Below, in pieces: positions 1 through 12,017 of a stretch of DNA of 64,000 bases. The stretch covers positions 171,170-235,169 of the forward strand of contig JABYQS010000047.1 in assembly GCA_022592435.1 (NCBI GenBank), in the 5' to 3' direction. The DNA comes from Cerioporus squamosus. Lineage: Eukaryota; Basidiomycota; Agaricomycetes; Polyporales; Polyporaceae. The position numbers and the translations under genes are program-made. Each line of letters begins with the position of its first letter. Positions within the stretch are counted from its first letter, which is position 1. The notes under the pieces are model-generated. The model searched no databases, was not told the origin of the DNA, and worked only from the letters and a program-made list of their open reading frames with translations.

Positions 1-1009
1 CTAGCGAACTTGCACGCTAAGAGGGCTCCGATTGCAACCCTTTGAACTCGGCACGGTGACGAGATGGAAATGAGAGGCTACCGGAACCGTCACCGGTGAC
101 ATACAAGCGAAAATCGAGATGTCCACTCACCCTCCCGCTCGAGCCCAACCGTCACATCGTCAGTCGCGGTAAACGGTTGAGGTCGTCGATAAGGTTCGTG
201 GGGTCGTATCGTTTCAGCTGAGACGTGCGTGAAATGGTCAGCAATGGTCGGATACTGCCGAAGAACAAGCGGACGGACGACGATCATAGTCGGCACCAAT
301 CGCTCTTGTTCGGAGCGAGACGAATGACTCACCCAGAAAATAGCCACAATCTGGACCGTATGTGTTCCCTTCCGAACCCGATCATGATCATCAGCTGCTG
401 TTTGCGGTCGGTCGTTGCCTGACGTTGTGCAAACCCATGTACGAGCTCGAGCCTCATGCACGCGGGAGGGACATTGAACGCTGGTGCAGCGACAAGGGGC
501 GTCGTCCGAGGCGCCGAAGATGTGATAGAGAGGGAGTTACTGGCGAGAAGAGGTGAAGCGATGTAGGAGGGCTGTGGAGATAGAGGTGGGCGGGTGGCAG
601 GAGAAGTCGGGTCGGGCCAGTGAAATCGAGCAATCCATGCGGCAGGTCTGCTCCATGACCACCCACGGTAGGTGTCGCCGCTGCCATGGGAATGCCGGCC
701 CCCACTCAGTCCATACGCTGTGTCGTACCGGAAGACGACGATCCATACCTGTCGAGGTCAGCACAATTGAAGAGACGATATGCTGCTGCGACGCACCTTG
801 CAAGCATCGGTTTCACAATTGCGCGTCGCTAGAGTCTCTACACCTGAGAGCGCCTTGGACGATTCTTGCTGTCATGCTGACCGGAGGCCGCCATCGACGT
901 GGCAGGCGAACACCCCCGGCGGTGCGACTGTGTGCTAGTAAGGATTGCAGAGATCAGCACCAGTATCCTGCTTTCTCATAGCAACGAGTGAGTACGACTA
1001 ACCCTGTGA
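1..1009. other. No supported gene
   Basis: Short open frames occur on both strands, but none shows a clean start, phase-consistent introns or a recognisable domain. I treat the stretch as intergenic or 3' flanking sequence of a gene outside the window. Confidence 0.5.
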
Positions 1010-1700
1010 ATCGCCTAGGGCGACAGCCAGGTAGTGGTCTTGGGGCGGTCGGTGCTCCGCATGCATCCGAAAAGTGCGGCTGCATGCTGCCGCCACGCCT
1101 TGCAGTCCCGACGAGAATAGATGCGAGAACCAGCGCCGACAACAGAAGAGTTGAGCTGGCAGGAGGATGGCCGACGTATTTGAGTCAAGCAGTGTGCGGG
1201 CGGGGATGTTGGATGGCATGGTCGGTGCTCCGCATGCGTCCGGCGCGTGCGGCTGAATGCCACCGCCCGTCTGCACGCCTTGCGTTCCCGAGCATGGCGT
1301 CTACGAGGGAAGAGGTAGGCTGGCTGCAGGAAGACATGTTCAACACTGGTATTCAAGCAGCGAGCAGGAGATGGCCGAGCGCGAGCAGCGTGGACGCGGG
1401 GCGCACGCGCGCCCCGCCCCGCCTTGCTGACAAAGCTGCACAGCTTCCCGAACTCGGACCGCGACCCGCGGCCGCCGCGATTCGACTTGCTCCATGTGGC
1501 ATGTCCCTCCTCTACGACTTGCTAACCTCGGCCGCGGCTTCCTCCCTCTCTCAGCGAAGATTGCAAGCGCCCTCTCGTCCAGACCATCCTCTCTTCAATA
1601 TGCCATATACAATTAAACTTGTTCTCTTTGAAGACCTTATCGCTGGCTTCACTTCCGTCGTCGTCTCATGCCCGCCATCTGTTTGTGTACCCCCTCACGA
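1010..1700 (+). repeat. Dispersed repeat, copy A, with 173-bp internal period
   Basis: The sequence GGTGCTCCGCATGC starts at 1051 and again at 1224, 173 bp apart, each followed by a similar GC-rich stretch ending in CCGCC(A/G)...CACGCCTTGC. The unit then runs through a conserved GCTGACAAAGCTGCACAGC block near 1428 and a CTTGCTAACCTCGGC block near 1518. The same order of blocks occurs at 22725-23260 and, inverted, at 13440-14190. Long frames inside it are shadows. It sits a few hundred bases upstream of the gene at 1980. What it is (SINE, MITE, promoter duplication) cannot be told from sequence alone. Confidence 0.7.
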
Positions 1701-1979
1701 ATCCAGCGTACGTCCCAGCTGGCCGCTCTCCATTATTAGCTCTCCCACAGGCCTGAGCTCCACCGCAATTCCGACGCTGATAGAGGCCCGCCACGCATAT
1801 CAGGCAACGCTTAACCTTGCCTGGTTGCTCTGCCTGGGAGACGCGTCCAATTCAAGGCGCCCTCCTGACTTGTCGAGAGTACGCATTTCCCTCTCTGGCA
1901 TCTGAAAAACATGGGTTGATATTAAGTCTGCATGCTCAATGTGGCGGTAGCGAAGTTCTCGGTATAGACCTCTTGTAAG

Positions 1980-2587
1980 ATGCCGTCCTCGAGGTGCTTG
2001 CCAGCGTCGAGTCAGTTGAGTCCACAATCCAGAACTACTGCGGTACGTATGGCGGAACACAGTAACGTTGCTATGCTAACTACAACATTTCGATCAGTGT
2101 CCTTTGGTCCCTGTACGTGCACGTCTGTACGGACACCGTGGTCTCCGCCCAAGGATTGTGGAGGTACCTACCAGGGCTTATTCAAGGATCCGCGATGACG
2201 AGTCGTCAGACTTTCCGCACGTGGAGGAGTTCTTAGGAACGCGTCTGTACATCCATGACTGTTTGGTCGTAGTGGCGGATTCTTCCTCCAGACGACACTA
2301 CTTCAGAATCTTCTTTACCCGGCATATCTACCAGCCTCCAAACCATACCCTGCGCGCTCTTGATTCCCATCTGGTATGGCATGGTGAAGTACTCGTGATG
2401 AGGGTCTCCGAGGCGGACACAAGACGTGTCATCCATTCACGTAGTGGTGATGCCGCCCTGGCTGCAGAGGCGATACTGCGGTGAGTTCAGCCATATCCTT
2501 GAAAGCTAAGCTGCGAATAAACATACTGTCGGCAGGTTGTCGCGAGCAGTAGAGCGTAGATCCCACATTCCATCGTATGTATGCTAG
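1980..2587 (+). CDS. Orphan conserved protein
   Basis: Three exons join in phase: 1980-2042, then an intron with GTACGT donor ending TCAG at about 2097, an exon to 2480, a GTGAGT...GGCAG intron (2481-2535), and a last exon to TAG at 2585-2587. The product is about 166 residues. Its middle reads HDCLVVVADSSS, FRIFF and HLVWHGEVLVMRVSEADT, a pattern of alternating hydrophobic strands followed by a WHGE-VMRV motif and a helix (GDAALAAEAIL). From memory, this W-G-E-V-V-M-R motif belongs to an uncharacterised Agaricomycete protein family; I know no function. No signal peptide or membrane segment is visible. The ATG choice is the first in-frame one and is only moderately secure. Confidence 0.6.
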
Positions 2588-2907
2588 CACTATACACGAA
2601 TATTGTAAGCGATCCCCAGAGTCGGAGTGAATCCCCTCATCCGAGTCTGAATTCGTCTCGCGCTACCATGGCATCTATCCGAGCGCATGGTGATCTGCAC
2701 CAGTAATCCAGCTTCCATATGCGGGTGAAAGAGAGCTAGATTACCCTCGAGACGAGGACTAGACGAAAGCTTCACTGTGACTTGATGAGGGCAATGCCAT
2801 GCTTTACGAGGAAACTTCCATACTCGGCAGGTTGTACCTATGTATGCTTCAATCTCAATGTGAACCTTCCTCGAGCAATCGCGCCACTCGTACAGGTCTT
2901 CGAACCA

Positions 2908-2915
2908 TATAAATA
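2908..2915 (+). promoter_or_regulatory. TATA-like element before BTB gene
   Basis: TATAAATA lies 21 bp before the first in-frame ATG (2929) and 42 bp before the second (2950). If it acts as a TATA box, initiation would fall near or after 2935, which favours 2950 as the translation start. Confidence 0.4.
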
Positions 2916-2928
2916 CCGGAGTCGGGAG

Positions 2929-3805
2929 ATGTCGCAGACTCCGCTTACCATGCCTTCGTTGCCAGGCTCGACACATGGCCTTGGGGCTCTATCTGACCCA
3001 GAAGATATCCACCGCGAAGCAATGAACGCAAGCCCTCCGCAAGTGAGAACCTCCATTGGTCGGCATTCGCACTACTACTTCCAGGACGGAAACCTGTACA
3101 TCATGGTAAGCGAAATGTGTACCCTCCCGAATGTATTTTGCTCACGCGATCTCGTCGCTCCTCAGGTAGACAATGTATTGTTCAACGTGCATCGATCCGT
3201 ATTCATGGCGGCTGCGAGTTTGTTCCATGAACACGTTCCCACCTGGATGGGACGGTCGGAGCACCAACCTTTGCACCTGCGGAACGTCAGCTCAAGGCAT
3301 TTCTGCAAATTCCTCTCCTTGATCTATCCTCTGTGAGGACACGGTCTCGCGATACCACATGCATGATGTGGCTGATAATTATGACAGGATCTCTGATGAG
3401 ACCTTCACCGCGGAGGATTGGATATCAGTGCTCGAGCAGGGTCAGAAGTGGGGATGCTCGCAAATATGCGCCGTTGCAGTAGCGGAACTGCAAACGACTG
3501 CGATGGATGACGCCCTGAAGATCGCAACTTGGAAAAGGTTCGGGTTGGACGAGTCTCAGATCGCACGGTGTTATCATGCTTTTGGCACAAGGACTCAGCC
3601 CATCTCGGTCGAGGAAGGAGAGCTCATGGGTATTGATATGGCTCTGCGCTTGTCGGCGTTAAGAGATAGCGTCCACCAGGGGGTACTCCTGTATCTGCAA
3701 GAGCACATAAACGGGGAGCATGCAGGACAGACGATTGACTTACAAGTTGATCGACTTCGAGATTTGGTCTGCAGGGGATTACTGTCTGAGTTCATGCGAG
3801 GATAG
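2929..3805 (+). CDS. BTB/POZ domain protein (small type)
   Basis: Three exons: 2929-3105, 3166-3332 and 3388-3805, with introns GTAAGC...CTCAG (60 nt) and GTGAGG...GACAG (55 nt). The first intron is a multiple of three and open, so retention would still give protein. The BTB core is seen as NVLFNVHRSVFMAAASLFHE followed by HLRNVSSRHFCKFLSLIYPL and the helical tail WISVLEQGQKWGCSQICAVA. This is the arrangement of the very large Agaricomycete BTB families, thought to act as protein-interaction modules and possible cullin-3 substrate adaptors; no partner domain is present here. The start could be 2929 or 2950. It differs from the BTB genes at 43-55 kb, which have a WFFDGNIV entry motif. Confidence 0.85.
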
Positions 3806-4479
3806 ATTAGAACGTCCATAGGCATGTTACATACAGGCCAGAAAGGCCGTGCCCTGGAAGACAATCATCATTTTGCTCGTCGATACGTCCGAGTGGTTTC
3901 GGAGGCCAACATCGACCATGCCACAAAACGCCATGGCTTGTAATCTGTTACATGTAAGCGGCCAGTTCATCGGGCCGGTGAGGATATAGATCCGGCATCT
4001 GAAGGCGTCCCAGCACGCGGAAAACGCCTATGAGACTCGAGCTCGGAACCATCTCTCGGAGAGGCTAAGTGAACTCACTTAGGACAGTATTGAACTAGGT
4101 TACTCCAAAGAGCTACCGTCTTTTCGCCCTGCTCACCTTCTAACCCACAACTATCAGACCGATGAGAGCTGCACAAGCATTTTCGCCCGAGCGTAGCATA
4201 TGTCCGAGCGTTCATACACCATACTCACGGTGTCAATTCAAAATCCGCAGTTGTCTGATATACAGCAGGCCGTCCTAACAAGTAAAATATATCCCCTCCT
4301 GACTCCCGTCTACGAAGGCTAACTTCGCACCCAGCAGTTACTGCGTGGCCAAACTATGCTGTCGGCTTTCTGAATGCCTGTACAGGTGCCAGATTGCTAG
4401 GGGCACAGCGAGCCGGACCACGGCAAACACAGTAGAAGAGGTCGAGTATGAGCGACTCTTTCCTACTGCGTAACCCGCC
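3806..4479. other. No gene seen
   Basis: No frame with coding character on either strand. Probably 3' flanks of the neighbouring genes. Confidence 0.4.
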
Positions 4480-4870
4480 TCCTTACCTGCAATCCCGGCA
4501 AGATGGAAGAGCTAGACATACCGCAATCCTTCTGGGTGAGCCGGTACTTGGACTCCGCGGCGGCAAGCGTGATCTCACACCCTCAATTGCTCCGAAGGGG
4601 TAGAACACTGCAGCTGTCTCCCTCATGAGGGGCGCGAGGACTGTGATCGATGCTTCGTGCAGTGGTGCGTTCCCAAAGGTATTTGGATTCTGGACGTGCT
4701 TGCCGTCAATGAATCGCGCGACACTCGTCAGAGCATCGAGTGACAAGGGGAGTCCGATATCGCCGGGGTCTCTTGCTGCGCCCTATGCATCTTGGGGGAG
4801 ATTGAGTCGGCTGAGTACGAGACGCGTCACTCCGCATGGAAAATTTCTCCAACGTCGGAGTCGTTCGAAA
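4480..4870 (-). CDS. Partial gene model, unrecognised
   Basis: The minus strand from about 4800 to 4565 reads through SLDALTSVARFIDGKHVQN, NTFGNAPLHEASITVLAPLM and AAVFYPFGAIEG, which looks like real protein (even hydrophobic spacing, GKH and NAPLHEAS turns). It then meets GTGTGAGATC and an acceptor CACCCAG near 4527, suggesting a short intron. The first exon and true start are not resolved; an in-frame stop lies upstream, so another exon must precede. I do not recognise a family. Treat the ends as approximate. Confidence 0.35.
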
Positions 4871-5229
4871 TGATTACCACCGGCCGTCAGAAAGAAGATC
4901 AAGTCAAGTTAAGTCCAGAGTTGTGTGGAAGACGAGCAAGTTAAGCCGTTCAATGAGTGAACGCGGAAAACACGGAGAGAAAGAGCGACAGTGAGTACAC
5001 GCGCACGCCGCGTCTCTCTCGGCTGGGCCCGCCCCCGACTTGCCTTTTTCGGATGTATGACGTCGCGCATGCGCGCGCATGTACAAGCGAGCAATCGGTA
5101 ACCCCAAATTTCTCGGAGGAGGAGGAGGGGTGATATTTCGGCAGAAACTGTAGATAAATAACAGACGTCTACCACACGCAGGCAACTGCAGCAGCCCAAG
5201 ACACATTCCAGAGATACAGTACGACGAAA

Positions 5230-5977
5230 ATGCCGTCTCCCGTCCTGCGACACTTCGCAGCATTCCGAAGTATGCCAGTGATGGAGCCCCGCGGCTCCTT
5301 CGTTTCTCCCATACAGTGAGTATTCCAGCTCTAATACTTGAACCTCCTCCCGACGGCTTAGTGCAACATACTGGACGCAGCGAGCAGGGAGTCCGCTGCA
5401 CGGGCACGCCACTACTCTGTACACAAGTCGCGGGACGTACAGGTATGTCGCTTGCGTATGTCACGGTATGTGCCGCAGCTGGTAGCGCACCATTGCGGAA
5501 CAGAACTGACCCCTCTGTCATCCTCCGACAGGTTACTCTTGTCGAGTACGTCGAGACAATGCCCGAATCGGACGCATCTGGTGGCTTGTTGAGCGCTTTA
5601 GCTCCTCGCTGTTGTCATGGCGCCCTGACCGTTCTTATTACTGGCAGGCTCTCGACCCTGCGGGCTTTGGTTGACGTCGGCGGAGTCCTCCGGAGATGTC
5701 GACTAGGGTATCCCGCCAGGCGAGTATCTCGGTACGCTCGTTCTTCGCACTCACAGCATACCCGGGAGGTTCGAAAAAGAACCCTTGTCAAGTTGCCAGC
5801 GGCTGTGTTCACCATGCTGGACGCTGTGGCACATTAGGTATATCTACGAGTGAGCTCTCTTGCCGAGGGGCTGATACAACACGCTTCGAAACGACCTCTA
5901 CTCGTGACAGTGATATTTCAAATCAAGGTATGTCTATCACAAACGGGGGGGACATCACTGGATCTGAACATCAATAG
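5230..5977 (+). CDS. Multi-exon gene model, unrecognised
   Basis: Splice-like signals are frequent here (GTGAGT at 5309, CTTAG near 5360, GTATGT near 5443, CGACAG near 5532). One exon chain reads NILDAASRESAARARHYSV then, across an intron ending at 5532, VTLVEYVETMPESDASGG, in matching phase. Other chains are possible and I could not fix a single start-to-stop model. No domain was recognised. The minus-strand frames across 4904-5521 look like shadows. Confidence 0.3.
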
Positions 5978-6029
5978 ACCGACTTCTGAGGCATCGTCGA
6001 TGTGATTAGGCCGCTGCGCCGACATCCAG

Positions 6030-6695
6030 CTAGCGCCCGGTGAGGGTTATCTTGAATGTGATAACAGATCCCTGCAGTCCCTCTTTCCCAAACCCACGGA
6101 CGGTCACGCTGGCGGAATCGCGCGTTGCGGCCGCTATCTCGTTTACGATGGCGATTACGTTCCCAATGTTTGGCTCGAGCAGAATGGCTGGGGAGCCTTC
6201 GGGAGTGTCCCGGTCTTCCTCTTCATACCCTGCGACGGCACCTCGCAAGTAGGCGTAGTCGACTTGTTGAGAGAGTACGAGAGAAAAGTCGCAGTCCTTC
6301 ACGGACCAGCGACAAGCGCGAGTCAGCTACCCCATGGCAAATGATCAGATATTTGTACAAAGGAGGGAGCTAGTTCAGATGCACGCACATCGCAGTAAGT
6401 GAACTCGAAGTCGAGTGGTAACTGAAACACCACCATGCGATCGCCTCCATTCACTTCGAAAGTGGGAAATGGAAACTCTGCACTGTGCCCACGCGGGAAC
6501 TCGATCAAGAACCAGCCTGAGAGCCATGTCGGTGAACCAGGTTTGTGCACTATGACGGAGCGAAGTAATCTCACGATCGGTGGATCCGTGGGCCAAGACG
6601 ACGTGAGCTCTTGCGACCATGGGCTCGCGTCCTGGGATGCCGACAACAAGAGCGTTATTCAGAATGCGAGTATACGAAGGAGTAAGAGATGTCAT
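6030..6695 (-). CDS. Small orphan family protein, member 1
   Basis: The supported part is two exons on the minus strand. The first reads LSGWFLIEFPRGHSAEF, then RMVVFQLPLDFEFTYCD, and ends before GTGCGT; the second follows GGGGTAG and reads LTRACRWSVKDCDFSLVL and on to TAG at 6030-6032, in phase. The 5' end is uncertain: the frame closes upstream of about 6650, so a first exon with the ATG near 6695 must be spliced in. Member 2 at 10108 shares the same order of motifs (RWLLVEFS, VLVLKLPAHFDFQY, HRACRWISS) and the intron position before RACRW. The product is predicted cytosolic, beta-rich, about 200 residues. No function known. Confidence 0.5.
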
Positions 6696-7414
6696 CGTGC
6701 TCAGAGGGGATGAGGATTATGGAAAGGACGACTGCGGCATGTCCGTCTTATATCTGTGATGCTACATAGTGAGTGCAGCGACGGACGTCAAGCGAGCGAC
6801 CCAGCTGCGTGGGCGAGGGGACCCGAAAGCTGCTGAGAAAACGCCCACCTGCCTTTGAAAGCAGGTTGAACGGCGGTGGATTCGGCCATGTACTTACTCG
6901 AAGCCCGCGATTGTCGCTGATGAAGAGAAGTCGTCAGATGCAGCAAGTCGTACTCAACGAGCGTATAAGGCAAGTCGAGATGCGCGGCGCGCGACGTACG
7001 GCGTCTCAGTCCAAGTGGCTATGTCCGGAAGCTGTGTAGCTTTGTCAGCAATTGGATCGGCGCGTACGCGTGTGACGTCGCCTGATCTGCGTCGAGGGCG
7101 ACATGGTAAGTACTGTATCCTCTCTCATGAGATCGGAAGGCATTCAGGTGCAGGCTGCCAGCTGTCCGCATTGGTTCGCATGCGCATGATTTGGACGCAT
7201 GCGGTGCCCCAGTCTTGCCTGCCCCCGCTCGCGGCCCTTGGTACTGTCCAAGGTTAGCAGTACTTGTGCTTCTGCGACGGGACGTAAGTGCCGACCCAGA
7301 TGTTCCGGCGGAAAACTAATCTGAGCGGTGCTCGCGATCGTCAGTATATCTGACAGAGCCACCTTGACTGCGATCTCGAGTATGCCCTGGTCATGACGTG
7401 TAGCTCATTGTCCC

Positions 7415-7436
7415 GAGAGAGAGAGAGAGAGAGAGA
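7415..7436. repeat. (GA)n microsatellite
   Basis: An uninterrupted GA run of 11 units in the 7040-7855 gap. Nothing else in that gap is supported as a gene; an AT-richer stretch with TATGTATATGTATAGTACAG follows near 7513. Confidence 0.9.
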
Positions 7437-7855
7437 ATGTCATTGTTTATAGTGGCATGTAGGCCGGTTACGGCCGAAGTTGCCACTGCAACTACACTAC
7501 CCTACAGCTATCGTATGTATATGTATAGTACAGTACAGTATATCAGTGATGTGATGAGATGAGCTGTGCCTTCCCGGATCAAGTTCTTAGCTGGGTGCAC
7601 CCGATTCTTCTCTGGGCACCATCTTAGACTTCATGCATGCTTGTTAAGCGGGATTTCCTTGCTCGGATGGCTATGCACGCTGAGGTAATCCGACTCCACT
7701 CTACGACGTTACCTTCCGAAACAGGAACATGATCTCGGACCCATTCCTCCTCGCGCAGGTTCCTACCACTCATGCATCACGAATGCAGTATTTATTGAGT
7801 GCCTGTATAGCCAAAAGACGCTTGAACGAGGTCTGTCTCGTCCCTCGCCACAGCC

Positions 7856-8704
7856 ATGTCCCAGGCCCTCGTCTCTCGAGTTGAATGTCCCATTTGCCAT
7901 GAGCAACTACCACTTCAGGGCTTCACGCACGCCGTTGCCACTCAGTGTGGTGAGTACAGCGCATTGGACACCATTTCGTGCGCTGACAATTAGTAGGGCA
8001 TGTCTTCTGCCCAACGTGCATGTTGTCATATCGAAGGACCGGGTCCAGTCGGTGCCCCATCTGCCGCACCGAAATATTTCGGATGAGTAGGGTCAAACTC
8101 CGGGGAAACACCTTGCCGTCATTATCCATGGAAGCCATGTCCCGCTCCGATGCCCTTACACGTGCCCTTGGTGAGACCTCACAATACGAACCGTTGACAC
8201 CGCAAAGGTCGGGAAAGATATTCGATCTGTAAGTTTCATCGCAGGTACCGCTTAGATGTTTGGGCTGACTATTTTATGTTGTAGTATGGAAGATTTTGCC
8301 GAAGCCGTAGAAGCTAGCAGTATAGGTCCGACCTTGGAGGTAGGATGCTGAGCTTGCGATGCAAGTGGCTCACGTTGAATCCCCTAAAGTCTCTGGTTAT
8401 AGAGCTTCAGCAACATGTAGCAACGTGTAGAACGACACGTTCTGAATTTCGAGTAGCTGACAATCTTCAGGGCCATCTCGACCGATGGTCAACCCTTTTG
8501 CGGAGCGAACAGCATTTGCTCTTCGTAACGGAGCGCCGCCAGAAGCTATGCAGGACTCGTCGGTCGGGTTTGGAATACCAGAAGCGGCTCCTCCTTGTCG
8601 AGCTCGACGAGATTCGCGCCAGTGTTGAGGAGGAACTCGGGGAACATAAGGTCGCCGTGCAGCGTCTGATAGATCGGCTGCAGACGTTGAAAGAGAAGTG
8701 TTGA
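7856..8704 (+). CDS. RING finger plus coiled-coil protein, copy 1
   Basis: Four exons: 7856-7949, 7997-8228, 8285-8339, 8390-8704 (94, 232, 55 and 315 nt), giving 231 residues. The RING (residues about 11-56) reads CPICHEQ, then CGHVFCPTC, then CPICRTEI: a C3HC4 arrangement, so it should bind two zinc ions and probably acts as an E3 ubiquitin ligase. The last exon is a long amphipathic coiled coil (HLDRWSTLLRSEQHLLF to RLIDRLQTLKEKC), likely for dimerisation. There is no B-box. The gene at 20469 is a paralogue with the same four exon lengths. The ATG has a good context (CAGCCATGT) and starts immediately before the RING. All introns here are GT-AG. Confidence 0.9.
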
Positions 8705-10107
8705 GGAGACCGACGTCATGTACAATCTCGATTACTGATACGAAACGTCTATACTTGTGTGCATACTAGTGCTCGGTCTCGTCCGTCCTGCTAAGGATCC
8801 GAAAGCCAAGCGGAGAGCCATGTCAGGGCTGCTTAGGATGTCCCATGCCCGCGAGCCGCATTGACATGGTCGTCGCCGCCCGTAGCCCGGCCTGGGCAAT
8901 CAATCCCGCGCGCGGCAAGCAAGTACGAGTCCCGTCGTGAGCGGCAAATGTAGTAGAGGAGTACCGACATCGATCAAGAGCATAGGGACAAGATTGCACC
9001 ACAAATACTCGGTCCTACGCGCATTCTGCTCCCTGCATCCAAGCACAGCGGTTCTCCCCCTGGTACACGAGAATCCAACTCCTCACCGCGCTGGCCGCTG
9101 CAGCGTCTACATTGTCTCTCCCCGCACGTCGCTGACTGAAGTACAAGAGTGTTGCTCGCTTGTTGATCCGCAGCAGCGACAAGTAAGACAGCGTATATGG
9201 GCGCGGGAAGTCTCATGAAGTTGTTCGAGAGGGTGGGATTGCAGTAGAAGACCATCGTCGACGCGCGGGTGACTGATAGGTAGCAGCGAGGGAGATAGTA
9301 CAATGGTCGAGGAGGTGGACTGGAGCGGGAATCTTGTATAGGGAAACAAGCAGCAATGAGTCGCAGCATATGACAGGCGTTGTCCCCGAAGATATTACGC
9401 ACCTTGATTGTCAGTACTTAAGCCCCCGATCTCCCCGTGGACGTACCACACATGTGAAGGGGGACCCCACAGACCGAACGCTAGAGCAGATAGAGGCATA
9501 TTGAGCTGACTCGGAATGTAGCCGCAGAACTAGCGGCATACCCCCTTGCGTATGATGAGCGAAGTGATCCAGCCGAGATATAGAATGACTGATTGCGGGA
9601 TTCACCATGGGCCGGGAAGGTCGCCCAGTGTTGTGGTGGGATGTGAGTACTAGTAGTAGCGGTGAAACAGGCGGGAAACCCCGCACTGCTCTCCCCAACT
9701 CCTGCGTTTTCACTAAGCACCGGTGCTCTATGGCGTATCATGTTCGGAAGGTAGTGGCAAGTGGACGTCGCCAAGTAAGTACTACTTAGTCCGGTGTCCG
9801 CCGTGGGCAAACACTTAGCGCCGCTTGCCTATTCAAGCAGGACGAATTCGAACACGCCAAACTTCCAAGATTGTTCAACGTTCACCATCCAATTCCTTTC
9901 ACAGAAGTTGCGCGTGGTGGTATCGCTCTCCTGAGAAGCGCCCCGCTCTGAACCAAGCTCAAGCCATGGTGTTGTCATCATAACGTCGACCGCTGACCGT
10001 ATCCACCCAGTGTCATCATCGAGTGTACCGTACTCGCAGGTACACGATATATAAAGATGAATGACAAGCAATCCTGAAGCGAGAGGCAGCTCCTTCTGAC
10101 CTCCGCC
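8705..10107. other. No supported gene
   Basis: Several mid-sized frames overlap on both strands at 8974-9810, but none has both coding character and phase-consistent splicing. Considered intergenic. Confidence 0.4.
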
Positions 10108-10753
10108 ATGTCCACAGTCGGTGCAGTTTCTACATGCAGCCCGTACCTCCAATTTCGCAACGTCTCTCTGGTTACCCGCGAGTGCGGAGCTTGCGAACAG
10201 TCCAAAGTGCTGTCGGTCGCTGCTGCCTTTCTGATCGAGAGCTACGCTGCACGTAAGTCATGTCTACCCACTTACACGATGGCTCGCCTTCGGTGTTCAC
10301 GAGATGCTAGGGTGGCTTCTCGTCGAATTTTCTTCAGCCAACCTCATGTTCGCATCTGCGCTGCCATTCCCAACTGCAAGGCTGGGAACTGAAACTCGAG
10401 TTCTCGTACTCAAATTGCCTGCTCATTTCGACTTTCAGTACCATCCGGTGAGTGCTGAAAACATGTCTTCCCTGACGGACTCCCTGAATAGATTCCCTCC
10501 ACAGGAACACCGTGCCTGTCGCTGGATCTCCAGCGGAGATCGCATGCGGCTCTTCTCGTTGATGTTTCTCCATTACGAAGACTATGACAGGATGCAGCGG
10601 GTCATGTCTGTTATTCGCAAGCGGCCTGTGTGCATGATCACGTCAACTGCACCGATCATGACGCAGGCGTCGTCGGCTATGAAGGAGATGTTCAGGCAGC
10701 TGGACGTCGACCGGATGCCAATAGTAGAGGAAGAGGGAGAGCCAGACGCGTGA
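10108..10753 (+). CDS. Small orphan family protein, member 2
   Basis: Exons 10108-10252, 10311-10447 and 10505-10753 join in phase through GTAAGT...GCTAG and GTGAGT...CACAG introns (the second, 57 nt, is open and could be retained). The ATG sits in a strong context (CCGCCATGT). The product, about 176 residues, shares with member 1 the R-W-L-L-V-E-F strand, a K-L-P-x-x-F-x-F strand, and the RACRW motif after the last intron. The C-terminus is acidic (IVEEEGEPDA). No signal peptide, membrane segment or known domain. It lies head to tail with nothing obvious; function unknown. Confidence 0.65.
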
Positions 10754-11022
10754 CAATTGGAGTATTGCGAGTCATGATTTGCTGGCGGCGCGATGATATA
10801 TAATGTCTGAGAGGCGGCCCGTGCGGAAGCGTTGCCCATTCTCCCTTCTCCCAGCTGGCTACGACATCCTTACGAAACGAGAAAATAATTATTGTATAGC
10901 AATCCGAGAGGTGACGACTACATGTTACAGATGAGTGGAAGCGGCGGAAAAATGACATCAAATCGCAGAAGATGAGAGTGAAAGCAACTAGGCAACAAGA
11001 CTGCAAGGCCGCTTTTCCAGAG

Positions 11023-12017
11023 TCAATGGCTGTATCTTAGTATAGAGGCCCGGAGACTCACGTGCTTGGCGGACATCGACGCGAATTGTAGACGCGACAG
11101 CATGCGATAGACGTTATGCTGGTCCTCGGAGCAACTGCGAAGCTTATCACGCAAGCGCTGCAAGTCCTGCGAGATGTCGATCTGGAGCTGCCGGATGCCT
11201 TGACGATTTTCGTTCAGATCCTTCAGCACGTTCTCTGCAAAGAGACAGTTGAATATCATGCGGAAGCACTACCCAGATCAGAGCTGAACACGTACCGAGG
11301 ACGACGTCCGCGGAAAGCGACTGCAACGGACGAGAATGATCTGCGGTCTCGGGAACTCGTCTGTACGAAGGCGAGTCGACGGTGGTGCTGGCGGTGGCCG
11401 TGTGGTCGGTGGAGATGTTGACGGCGGTAGTATTGGCGGTGACGATCCCGGTGGTGGTAATGTCGGACTTCAGGGATGGCTCCTTGGTACAGAGCGGCCT
11501 AGTAATAGAGTCGTAAGCTGATTGCCACGACCATCGAGCAAGCGAGAAATACATGCCTGTAACACGGCCTGCCACTGCTGTCGGTATGTCTCCCCCGGCC
11601 GCAGGCCGGAAACTGACTCATCCGTTGCTCGTCGAGGCTTGGCCTGAAGTATGAGGTGTACTTTGAGCCCTGTTCTAGCAACGCTTCTGCACTTGTCGAG
11701 TGAATGGCCAGAGGAGAGGAAGGGTGGGCATGGCCACGTCGACGACGACGTGACTTCGAGTTCACCTCTCCGCAGAGATGGCTGGGGATGGCCCGGAGGA
11801 CGGCAACGTTGCCGTCGGTGTGATACACGGGAAGCACCCTCGGCATGGCTCGATTCGTAGGGTGATAAGAAACTCGAAGGGGGGTGGCAGATGCTGGAGA
11901 CAAGATGCGCACACGCGTACAGTCAACGTCGTTGAAGTTGAATTCCAACCAGCAACCCCGCGGGAGTCTAACTTCCCGATCTGATCTCGGTGATTGCCGC
12001 TTGGGGATGTTCGTCAT
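11023..12017 (-). CDS. Possible family member 3 with coiled-coil tail
   Basis: On the minus strand an exon from about 12017 reads LPRGCWLEFNFNDVD and LPVYHTDGNVAVLRAIPSHL, resembling the W-L-x-E-F and strand pattern of members 1 and 2. The last exon, after a GTACGT...TTTGCAG intron at roughly 11239-11300, reads ENVLKDLNENRQGIRQLQID and continues as a coiled coil to TGA or TAG near 11023. The middle (11300-11660) is ambiguous: two frames look coding (one contains ETYRQQWQAVLQACISRLL) and I could not choose the introns. Ends and fold are therefore tentative. Confidence 0.4.
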
